Made by a program: the position numbers and the translations under genes. Shown here one piece after another: positions 31,402 to 38,467 of a stretch of DNA of 43,478 bases (its first letter is position 1; every line of letters starts with the position of its first letter). The notes beneath the pieces are model-generated. The model did not search any database. It was given only the letters and a program-made list of their open reading frames with translations, and was not told where the DNA came from. The DNA comes from Streptomyces sp. SM11 (lineage in GTDB: Bacteria; Actinomycetota; Actinomycetes; Streptomycetales; Streptomycetaceae): contig NZ_NEUE01000285.1 of the NCBI RefSeq assembly GCF_002910905.1, positions 1 to 43,478 on the forward strand, in the 5' to 3' direction.

Positions 31402-31698
31402 ATGTTCGTACTCGAATTGACCTACACGGCTCCGGTCGAGCGCGTCGACGCGCTGATGGGGGAACACATCGCCTGGCTCGACGAGCAGTACGCGGCGGGC
31501 GTCTTCATCGCCTCGGGCCGCAAGAGCCCCCGGGACGGCGGAGTGATCCTGGCCGTCGGGGAGGACCGGGCGACGGTCGAGAAGGTCGCGGCGGCCGATC
31601 CCTTCGCCGAGCACGGTGTGTGCGCGTACCGGATCACCGAGTTCATCGCCACCAGGACGGCGCCCGGACTCGCTCCGTACCGGCAGCGGTTGCCGTAG
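31402..31698 (+). CDS. YciI-like family protein
   Basis: This 98-residue ferredoxin-fold protein has the YCII family features: MGEHIAWLDEQYAAGVFIASG, GGVILAVGEDRATVEK and the C-terminal DPFAEHGVCAYRITEF. The family contains dehydratase-like enzymes with a conserved histidine; here H22 is in GEHIAW. Function is unknown. It is followed after 55 bases by an alpha/beta hydrolase on the same strand and may be co-transcribed. Confidence 0.85.
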   Translation: MFVLELTYTAPVERVDALMGEHIAWLDEQYAAGVFIASGRKSPRDGGVILAVGEDRATVEKVAAADPFAEHGVCAYRITEFIATRTAPGLAPYRQRLP

Positions 31699-31753
31699 CG
31701 GGCGGATGTCCTGCGACCGATGAGTTTCCGGGACGGGGCCGGTCTGCACGGGT

Positions 31754-32623
31754 ATGAAGACGCACACACTCGACACAGCGGGCGCCGACCTCGTCCACGA
31801 CGTTCGCGGGCCCCTGCCGACCGGCGACGGCCGGCCGCCGTTGTTCATGATCGGGCACCCGATGGACGCCTCCGGGTTCGTCGCACTCGCGGCTCACTTT
31901 CCCGAGCGGACCGTTGTCACCTGCGACCCGCGGGGGCTCGGCCGCAGCACCCGTAAGGACGAGCGGACCGACCACACACCGGAGACCCAGGCCGAAGATC
32001 TGCACGCCGTCATCAAGGCGCTCGGAGCCGGGCCGGTCGAGATGTTCGCCAGCAGTGGCGGGGCGGTCACCGCGCTCGCCCTCGTGGCGCGCCACCCCAG
32101 TGACGTGACCACCCTCGTCGCGCACGAACCGCCGCTCACCACGCTCATCCCGGACGGCCCGGCGGCCGTCCGGGCGCGGGCCGGGGTCCGGGACGCGTAC
32201 GAGAAGCGGGGCTGGGGCGCCGGGATGGCCGTGTTCGTGGCCATGACCTCGTGGGAGGGCGAGTTCACCGACGCGTACTTCGCCCTGCCCGAGCCCGATC
32301 CCGCCGCGTTCGGCATGCCCACCGAGGACGACGGCACGCGCGACGACCCGCTGCTGTCCGACCGGTCCTGGGCGATCAGCGACTACCGGCCGGACGTCGA
32401 CGCCATCGCCGAAGCTGGCACCCGGGTGGTGATCGCCGTGGGCGAGGAGTCCCGGAACGTGCAGACCGGGCGTACGTCCGTCGCGACCGCCGAGCTGCTC
32501 GGGCAGCGGGTGACGGTGTTCCCGAGCCATCACGGCGGCTTCCTCGACGGGGAGTTCGGCTATCCGGGGAAACCGGACGAGTTCGGGCGGCGGCTGCGGG
32601 AGGTGCTCGACGGCGCCCCGTAG
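31754..32623 (+). CDS. Alpha/beta-fold hydrolase
   Basis: This 289-residue hydrolase has an oxyanion segment FMIGHPMDASGF, the acid-strand DPRGLGRS, a nucleophile elbow FASSGGAVTALAL (probably S101, with Ala and Gly around it instead of strict G-x-S-x-G) and a catalytic histidine in FPSHHGGFLDG. The cap region is about residues 135-210. Esterase, lipase or C-C hydrolase activity is possible; no substrate can be named. Both the hydrolase and the YciI protein upstream are short, likely a two-gene unit. A strong terminator follows. Confidence 0.85.
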   Translation: MKTHTLDTAGADLVHDVRGPLPTGDGRPPLFMIGHPMDASGFVALAAHFPERTVVTCDPRGLGRSTRKDERTDHTPETQAEDLHAVIKALGAGPVEMFASSGGAVTALALVARHPSDVTTLVAHEPPLTTLIPDGPAAVRARAGVRDAYEKRGWGAGMAVFVAMTSWEGEFTDAYFALPEPDPAAFGMPTEDDGTRDDPLLSDRSWAISDYRPDVDAIAEAGTRVVIAVGEESRNVQTGRTSVATAELLGQRVTVFPSHHGGFLDGEFGYPGKPDEFGRRLREVLDGAP

Positions 32624-32641
32624 GGCTCGGTGCCGGGGTGG

Positions 32642-32674
32642 GGGCGTCCGGCCGCGGCGTCCGCCCGGACGCCC
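32642..32674. terminator. Bidirectional terminator after the hydrolase
   Basis: GGGCGTCCGG (32642-32651) and CCGGACGCCC (32665-32674) form a perfect 10-bp stem with a 13-base loop, between convergent genes. Confidence 0.75.
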
Positions 32675-32675
32675 G

Positions 32676-33821
32676 CTACCGGCCCAGCCGGGCCACCCGC
32701 CCCTTCTCGCCCGCCGCCCAGCATCCCAGGTCGGGTGTGCAGTCGACGGTGTCGTACGAACCGGAGTCGACCGTGCGCCAGGTGCGCCCGCCGTCCAGCG
32801 TGAGGTCGGTGCCCGTCGGGCCGACGGCCAGGGCGGCGGAGCGGCTGTGGGGCAGCCAGGCGACGCCGGAGCGGTAGGCCGGCGGCGGGGTGGCGGACGC
32901 CCGCCAGGTCCGGCCGCCGTCCCCGGTGACGGCTGCGGCCTTCGGGGAGGCCTGGTCGGGGCGGTAGTCCCCGCCGACGGCGATGCCGTGTCCCCGGTCG
33001 CGGAAGGCTACGGCGAAGACCCCGCGGGCCGGGTCGCCCGCCGGGAGGGTCGACGCGCTCGCCGTCCAGGTCAGGCCCCGGTCCCGGGAGTGCAGGACGC
33101 GGGCGGTCGCCGCTCCCCCGGTGGTCAGCCAGACGTCCTTGGAGCCGGAGCCGACCAGGCACTGGCCGCTCGCGGCGAAGCCCGCCTCGCCGGGCAGGGC
33201 CGCAGGCATCCCGGCGTCGGGCAGGACCCGCCAGGAACGGCCGCCGTCCGCCGTCGACAGGACCCGGAACTTCCCGTCCACCGGGTCACCCGCCGCGAGG
33301 CCGTGCCTGCTGTCGAAGAACGTCAGGCAGTTGAAGAAGGCGCGGGGGTCGGTGTTGCGGAAGGACTCGGTCCAGGTCGCTCCGCCGTCGTCGGTGCGCA
33401 GCACCCGGGAGGCCTCGCCCTCGCCGATCGCCAGGGCGACGGCCCGGCGGCCGTCGAACGCCTCGATGTCCCGGAGTTCCAGTCCGGCGGCGCCCGGCGG
33501 TGACACGTTCCGCCAGGTACGGCCGCCGTCGCCGGTACGCAGGACCGTGCCCTTCGACCCGGCGACCCAGGCGGTGGTGCGGCTGACCGCGGCGAGTCCC
33601 CGGAAGCGGACGTCGGCGCCGGTGTCGGTGAGCTGCCAGCCGGGCAGGAGTCCGCGGCCCGTCGCCTCCCCGGGCTCGGCGCCCCCGGCCGCTTCGCCCG
33701 GCGCCCCGGCCCGGATCTCCGCCGGCGCCGCGTGTGCGCCCGGTGCGACCAGTACGGCGGCCAGAGCCGCGCCGCCGGTCACCAGTGCCATCAGCCGTCC
33801 CGTGTTCCCCATGGCCTTCAT
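32676..33821 (-). CDS. Secreted BNR-repeat (sialidase-like propeller) protein
   Basis: This 381-residue protein has a signal peptide (GRLMALVTGGAALAAVLVAP, cleavage near AHAAPA at about 33) and at least six BNR-type repeats with the core D-x-G-x-T/S-W: TGDGGRTWRN, TDDGGATWTE, TADGGRSWRV, SRDRGLTWTA, TGDGGRTWRA and TLDGGRTWRT. These form a beta-propeller like those of sialidases and Ycf48 photosystem II assembly factors, but no sialidase catalytic residues are evident. It is probably extracellular or a lipidless exported binding protein. ATG 33821 or ATG 33812 can start it; the ribosome site is weak. Confidence 0.85.
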   Translation of the reverse strand: MKAMGNTGRLMALVTGGAALAAVLVAPGAHAAPAEIRAGAPGEAAGGAEPGEATGRGLLPGWQLTDTGADVRFRGLAAVSRTTAWVAGSKGTVLRTGDGGRTWRNVSPPGAAGLELRDIEAFDGRRAVALAIGEGEASRVLRTDDGGATWTESFRNTDPRAFFNCLTFFDSRHGLAAGDPVDGKFRVLSTADGGRSWRVLPDAGMPAALPGEAGFAASGQCLVGSGSKDVWLTTGGAATARVLHSRDRGLTWTASASTLPAGDPARGVFAVAFRDRGHGIAVGGDYRPDQASPKAAAVTGDGGRTWRASATPPPAYRSGVAWLPHSRSAALAVGPTGTDLTLDGGRTWRTVDSGSYDTVDCTPDLGCWAAGEKGRVARLGR

Positions 33822-34027
33822 GGCGCTGGAAGCTAGCCCACGGGTTCCGGCCCGTCCAGGGTGCGTCGCAGCCGACCGGGCAGGAGAGCTGGGTGCGCGG
33901 AGGTCCGGACGGGACCGCCAGAAGCCGGTGACGCAGCTCACGCCGCGCGCCGGTGCACGAAACGAGGAGTTCCGTCGTCTACTCCAATGCCGGGAACCGT
34001 TCACCCGGCCGGGAGAGGGAGCAGGTC

Positions 34028-34447
34028 TTGTCCAGCGTTATCGAGCAGTCCGTGCAGGCCCGCATGGTCGCGTCCGCACCGCGGATGGAGACCCTGCCTG
34101 CCACTCTGAGTTACGACCGTCAGTACCCCTTCGCCGTACGCATGGCGTTCCCGGCCCCGGCGACCCTGGAGGGCACCGAGGTGTCCTGGGAGTTCTCCCG
34201 CGAGCTGCTGACCACCGGGGTGGACTCCCCCACCGGGCAGGGAGACGTGCGCGTACGGCCGTTCGGGTACGAGCGGACCGTGCTGGAGTTCCACGCCCCC
34301 GAGGGCATCGCCATGGTCCATGTGCACACCGATGAGCTGCGGCGCTTCCTCCAGCGGGCACAGGAGCTGGTCCCGGTCGGGGACGAGCACCGGTATCTGG
34401 ACCTGGACCGGAGTCTGAGCGACCTGCTCGGCGGGCCCCTGCCGTAA
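34028..34447 (+). CDS. ssgD: SsgA-like sporulation and cell-division protein
   Basis: This 139-residue SsgA-like protein belongs to an actinomycete-only family that guides septum and cell-wall events in sporulation. Family segments are LPATLSYDRQYPFAVRMAF, EVSWEFSRELLTTG, DVRVRPFGYERTVLEF and HVHTDELRRFLQRAQELVP. The start is a TTG at 34028 (MSSVIEQSVQARM) behind GAGAGGGAGCAGG; longer in-frame starts add unlikely residues. I assign ssgD because the gene lies beside an ABC-F gene, as I recall in S. coelicolor. The family assignment is firmer than the paralogue. Confidence 0.82.
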   Translation: MSSVIEQSVQARMVASAPRMETLPATLSYDRQYPFAVRMAFPAPATLEGTEVSWEFSRELLTTGVDSPTGQGDVRVRPFGYERTVLEFHAPEGIAMVHVHTDELRRFLQRAQELVPVGDEHRYLDLDRSLSDLLGGPLP

Positions 34448-34453
34448 TTCCGG

Positions 34454-34482
34454 TTGCCGGGCCCGCGCCCCGGCCCTACCTT
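34454..34482 (+). promoter_or_regulatory. Promoter of the second ABC-F gene
   Basis: TTGCCG (34454-34459) and TACCTT (34477-34482) are 17 bases apart, resembling a vegetative sigma promoter. The start of transcription would be near 34489, giving a leader of about 155 nucleotides. Confidence 0.5.
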
Positions 34483-34507
34483 CGTGATGTCCCTGTCGTC
34501 GTCGATC

Positions 34508-34598
34508 GGAGTAGGACGTTGCTGATCTGAGGTCCTGTGCACACCGTGCAGCGCCCGCCACGCCATGCCGTGGCCGGAGCGCCCGTGTGCGATCTCAG
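34508..34598 (+). promoter_or_regulatory. Attenuator: three-codon leader frame and rod-like hairpin
   Basis: GGAG at 34508-34511 is followed seven bases later by TTG CTG ATC TGA (34519-34530), which would encode Met-Leu-Ile. The TGA overlaps CTGAG (34527-34531), which pairs with CTCAG (34594-34598). Inside are GCACAC (34539-34544) with GTGTGC (34585-34590), GCGC (34551-34554) with GCGC (34579-34582), and GCCACG (34557-34562) with CGTGGC (34569-34574). A T-rich segment follows the base of the rod. A ribosome held on the tiny frame would open the base. All pairings are read directly; the mechanism is inferred from known leader-peptide control of ABC-F genes. Confidence 0.5.
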
Positions 34599-34644
34599 TG
34601 CTTCCAGCCGTCCTTGTCGTTCCCGACGTCCACGGGAGATCCGT

Positions 34645-36276
34645 ATGTCTGCTTCCGACACCCACATCAGCTGTACCTCCCTCGCCTTCTCCTGGCCCGA
34701 CGGCAGTGAGGTCTTCACGGGCCTCGATCTGGCCGTCGGTCCCGGCCGAACCGGGCTCATCGGCCTCAACGGCTGCGGCAAGTCAACCCTGTTGCGCTTG
34801 ATCGCCGGTGAACTCGCCCCGCAGTCCGGTGTGATCAGGATGCGCGGCGAAATCGGCCATCTGCCCCAGACCCTGGTCCTGGACACCGCGCTGCGGGTCG
34901 ACGAGGTGCTCGGCATCGCGGACCGGCGCGCGGCGCTCGACGCGGTCGAGTCGGGCGACGTGCGGCCCGAGCACTTCGCGGTGATCGGCGACGACTGGGA
35001 CATCGAGGAACGGTCCCTCGCCACCCTGGACGGGCTCGGCCTCGGGCACATCGGGCTCGACCGCACCATCGGGGAGATGTCCGGCGGCGAGTGCGTCCTG
35101 CTGCGGCTGGCCGCGCTGCTGCTGGACCGGCCCGGGGTGCTGCTGCTGGACGAGCCGACGAACAACCTGGACGCGTACGCCCGTCGGCGGCTGTACGACG
35201 CGGTCGACGCCTGGACGGGGGTGCTGCTCGTCGTCAGCCACGACCGGGAGCTGCTGGAGCGGGTGGACCGGATCGCGGATCTGCGCGAGGGCACGGTCAC
35301 CTGGTACGGCGGGAATCTCTCGGCGTACGAGGAGGCGCTCGCCGTCGAACAGGAGGCGGCGCGGCGCACGGTGCGGGCCTCCGAGTCGGACGTACAGCGG
35401 CAGAAGCGCGAACTGGCCGATGCCCACGTGAAGTTGGCCCGGCGCAGACGCTATGGGCAGAAGATGTGGGACACCAAGCGCGAGCCCAAGGTCGTGATGG
35501 GCCAGCGCAAGCGCTCCGCACAGGAGTCGGCCGGCAAGCACCGCATCCTGCACACGGAGCGGCTGGCCGCGGCCAGGGAGCGTCTCGACGAGGCGGAGCT
35601 GGCGGTGCGGGAGGACGAGGAGATCCGGGTCGAGCTGCCGGTGCCCCTGGTCCACCCGGGCAGCGAGGTGCTGCTGCTGCGCGACCCGGTGCCGCCCTAC
35701 GGCCCGCCGCTGCGGGGCGAGTTGATGGTTCGGGGCCCCGAGCGGATCGCGCTGACCGGGCGGAACGGGGCAGGCAAGACGGCGCTGCTCCGGACGGTCG
35801 CGGGGCAGCTGACGCCGCTCTCGGGCGAGGTGAGTCCCTTGGTCGCGACGGGGTTCCTGCCGCAGCGGCTGGACGTGCTGGACGACGCGGCGTCGGTGGC
35901 ACGGAACGTGGCGCGGTCGGCCCCCGGCAGCACGGACAACGCCGTCCGGGCGCGGCTGGCCCACTTCCTGTTCAAGGGGGCCGCGGCGGACCGCCCGGCG
36001 GGGACCCTGTCGGGCGGGGAGAGGTTCCGGGCGACGCTGGCGACGCTGTTGCTGGCCGACCCGGCGCCCCGGCTGCTGCTGCTCGACGAGCCGACGAACA
36101 GCCTCGATCTGGCGAGCGTACGGCAGCTGACCGAGGCACTGGAGGCGTACGAGGGGGCGCTGATCGTGGCGAGCCACGACGTGCCGTTCCTTGAGTCGAT
36201 CGGGATCACCCGCTGGCTCCGGCTCGACGGCGGGTTGCGGGACACGACGGCGGAGGCGGTGCGCGAGGGCCGCTGA
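34645..36276 (+). CDS. ABC-F family ATPase, probable ribosome-protection protein
   Basis: This 543-residue protein has two ATPase domains and no membrane helix. Walker A sites are GLNGCGKST (40-48) and TGRNGAGKTALLRTVAG; signatures are MSGGECVLLRLAALLL and LSGGERFRATLATLLL; Walker B sites are LLDEPTNNLDAYAR and LLDEPTNSLDLASV. The linker is highly charged (AHVKLARRRRYGQKM, GQRKRSAQESAGKHR) and would reach into the ribosome. It resembles actinomycete ABC-F proteins that give resistance to ribosome-binding antibiotics. From memory, the S. coelicolor protein at this position is antibiotic-inducible; I have not verified this. ATG 34645 has GGGAG at good spacing. A structured leader with a three-codon frame precedes it. 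Confidence 0.88.
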   Translation: MSASDTHISCTSLAFSWPDGSEVFTGLDLAVGPGRTGLIGLNGCGKSTLLRLIAGELAPQSGVIRMRGEIGHLPQTLVLDTALRVDEVLGIADRRAALDAVESGDVRPEHFAVIGDDWDIEERSLATLDGLGLGHIGLDRTIGEMSGGECVLLRLAALLLDRPGVLLLDEPTNNLDAYARRRLYDAVDAWTGVLLVVSHDRELLERVDRIADLREGTVTWYGGNLSAYEEALAVEQEAARRTVRASESDVQRQKRELADAHVKLARRRRYGQKMWDTKREPKVVMGQRKRSAQESAGKHRILHTERLAAARERLDEAELAVREDEEIRVELPVPLVHPGSEVLLLRDPVPPYGPPLRGELMVRGPERIALTGRNGAGKTALLRTVAGQLTPLSGEVSPLVATGFLPQRLDVLDDAASVARNVARSAPGSTDNAVRARLAHFLFKGAAADRPAGTLSGGERFRATLATLLLADPAPRLLLLDEPTNSLDLASVRQLTEALEAYEGALIVASHDVPFLESIGITRWLRLDGGLRDTTAEAVREGR

Positions 36277-36528
36277 GACCGCGCACCGGCTGTCCCCGTC
36301 GGCAGGTTCCCCGACGCCATGTTCGGACCTGTCGGTCCGGTGCCGCGGAACCCGCTGGTCAGCCCGTACGCGGGCACCCGGCGCGTACACTCCCTCCCGG
36401 CCCGCGGCGGTGCGGACGCCGTTGGCCGCGGCCTGTCCGCCGCCGGTGCCGTGACCGGCCCGGTGAGCGCGTCGTTCGCCTGCTGGACGCCGCACTCGGC
36501 GACAACCCCATTCGGAGGGCGGGACCGA

Positions 36529-37200
36529 ATGTCGCGATCCGACCAGGCGTCGGCCGCTCCACCGGTGGTTCCGGTCCCTGCCGGCGGCGGACCAGCCGAG
36601 CCGGCCTCCAAGGAGCTGGTGCCGCACGATGAGGCGCGCCGGGCGTGGCTGCTCAGCGACGTCGGCGAGCCCCGGAACTGGATGCTCGTCCTGGCCCCGC
36701 TGCTGGGCCTGCACGCCGACGGCTGGGCCGGTCTCGGCTGGGGGGCGTTCGCCGCGTTGTTCACCGCGGTGCTGCCCACGCTGATCCTTCGCCTCGGTGA
36801 GCGGCGCCGTTACTGGGGCGACCGGCACGTGCGGCGCAGGCAGGACCGACTCGTGGCGGCCCCCGAGGAGATGGCGTCGGTCCTCGCCGGCACCACGCTG
36901 CTGTACGTGGGGAACGCTCCCGCAGCGGTGAGGGCGCTGGTGGTGACGATGGCCTCCGTCCTGCTCGCCCTGCTGGCGATCACCTTCTTCTGGAAGGTGT
37001 CGGTGCACTCGGCTGTCGCCTCCGGCGCCCTCGCCGCTCTCATGGCGGTCTTCGGTCCCTGGACGCTCGTGCTGGCTCCCTCCGTGGCGCTGATCGGCTG
37101 GTCCCGTGTCCGGCTGCGCTGCCACACCATCAGCCAGGTCACCGTCGGAATGCTGATCGGCGCGGCGGTCGGCGCACCCGTGTACGCGCTCCTGGGGTGA
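36529..37200 (+). CDS. PAP2-like phosphatase family membrane protein
   Basis: This 223-residue membrane protein has about five hydrophobic helices after a polar N-terminal region. PAP2 superfamily motifs are degenerate: LILRLGERRRYWGDRHVRRR for the first, KVSVHSAVASGA for the second (PSGH becomes SVHS), and SRVRLRCHTISQVTVG for the third, with the final aspartate replaced by glutamine. The second-motif histidine (H) and third-motif Ser-Arg and His remain. Members hydrolyse lipid or isoprenoid phosphates; activity here is uncertain. ATG 36529 has GGAGGGCGGGA upstream. It converges with the polyprenyl synthase. Confidence 0.75.
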   Translation: MSRSDQASAAPPVVPVPAGGGPAEPASKELVPHDEARRAWLLSDVGEPRNWMLVLAPLLGLHADGWAGLGWGAFAALFTAVLPTLILRLGERRRYWGDRHVRRRQDRLVAAPEEMASVLAGTTLLYVGNAPAAVRALVVTMASVLLALLAITFFWKVSVHSAVASGALAALMAVFGPWTLVLAPSVALIGWSRVRLRCHTISQVTVGMLIGAAVGAPVYALLG

Positions 37201-37332
37201 GACGACGACGTGGTTCACGCCTCCCGGTCCCGCTGGTAGCCCCTCGCTGTCGTGACGACGGTCTTCGGCGGCACGACCACGTGTGCTTCCGCATCGACAC
37301 CGCCCTCCCCGGCGCTGACAGGGGGTCGCCGG

Positions 37333-38406
37333 TCACCGTGATCGCTCAACGCTCCACAGCGGCAGCTGTTCGAAGAAGCCCACCGCCTCCTCCCGCCACC
37401 GCGGACGCCAGCCGGCGGCCACCTCGGACGCCTGCCGCGCGTAGCGCCGCATGTCCGCCCGCATGCGGTCCGCCACGCCGCGGCGCTCGCCGATCTCACG
37501 GACGGCGGCAACCGTCTCCGATGTGCAGGACGCGTCACCGAGCGCGGTGTCCACCACGCGCCGCTCGACGTCGTCGACGGCCGCGAGGAGGGCACGGACG
37601 GTGTAGCTGTGCCTGCCGCCGCGGAGGTCGGTTCCGGTCGGCTTGCCCATGGTGTCCGCGTCCCCGAACAGGTCCAGGTAGTCATCGCGCATCTGCCCGC
37701 AGATCCCCACCAACCGCGCGTACTCCCGCAGCTCCTTCTCGAAGAGCTGCGGCTGTTCGCCCGCGGCCAGCAGGCCGAGCTGGAGGGGGGCGAGGATCGA
37801 GTAGCGGGCGGACTTGTGGTCGGCCACGCTGTGCAGGACCTCCTCGTCCGGAGCGGTGGCGAAGTCGCGTTCCAGGTCGATGATCTGGCCCACGAACGTG
37901 TCGGCCGCCGCCCGCGTCTGCACCTCGACCATGGACTGCCGCACACCGGTCGGCACCTTCGCGTCCAACAGCACCCGCAGCGACAGCGCCAGCGCCAGGT
38001 CACCCGCGAGCACCGTCAGCCCCAGGGCCGCCTGCGGGTGGTCGGGGAACCGCCCGCGGTAGGCGTAGTAGGTCGACGGGCCCCCACGGCGGACGGGGCT
38101 GTCGTCGATGAGGTCGTCGTGCACCAGTCCGTGGGTCTGCAGCAGCTCGATACTCAGCGCGGCGGCGTCCAGACCCTCGACGGGCTGGTCCGTCACCAGA
38201 CGCGTCGCTTCGTGCAGCAGCACGACCCGCATCCGCTTCCCGCCCCGCAAGGACAACTCCCGCAGCAGGCCGAGGCACTCGGGGGTGAACCGGCTGAACG
38301 ACGGCACGTCGAGCGCGGTGCCCAGCGTGGCGAAGTACTCCTCGAACAACCTGTTGAACCAACGCTCGTATCCGCTGACGCGCTCAAGGAACTGCCGCTG
38401 GGTCAT
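37333..38406 (-). CDS. Polyprenyl diphosphate synthase (trans, IPPS family)
   Basis: This 357-residue prenyltransferase condenses isopentenyl diphosphate onto allylic diphosphates. The first aspartate-rich motif is HDDLIDDS (D97, D98, D101); the second is QMRDDYLDLFGD (D241, D242, D245); GGKRMR (56-61) and HKSARYS also bind diphosphate. The residues before the first motif (ELLQTHGLVHDD) do not fix the chain length; C15, C20 or longer products are possible. It is alone: no terpene cyclase, carotenoid or quinone gene is in the window, and idi is 32 kb away. It ends near the truncated UvrA paralogue's left edge, so it may have been inserted with a rearrangement. Confidence 0.9.
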   Translation of the reverse strand: MTQRQFLERVSGYERWFNRLFEEYFATLGTALDVPSFSRFTPECLGLLRELSLRGGKRMRVVLLHEATRLVTDQPVEGLDAAALSIELLQTHGLVHDDLIDDSPVRRGGPSTYYAYRGRFPDHPQAALGLTVLAGDLALALSLRVLLDAKVPTGVRQSMVEVQTRAAADTFVGQIIDLERDFATAPDEEVLHSVADHKSARYSILAPLQLGLLAAGEQPQLFEKELREYARLVGICGQMRDDYLDLFGDADTMGKPTGTDLRGGRHSYTVRALLAAVDDVERRVVDTALGDASCTSETVAAVREIGERRGVADRMRADMRRYARQASEVAAGWRPRWREEAVGFFEQLPLWSVERSR

Positions 38407-38467
38407 GACACATGCTTCCTGCTGGGGAATCGGGTGACACCGGGTAGACGTGCGACGATAACGGCCG

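Noticed and set aside
34783..37218. Minus-strand frame of about 810 codons opposite the ABC-F and PAP2-like genes
   Set aside because: It spans two well-supported plus-strand genes and a gap, and reads as a histidine/glutamine/arginine-rich artefact.
5459..38406. Isoprenoid or terpene gene cluster
   Set aside because: idi and the polyprenyl synthase are 32 kb apart with unrelated genes between and no cyclase, so they do not form a cluster.
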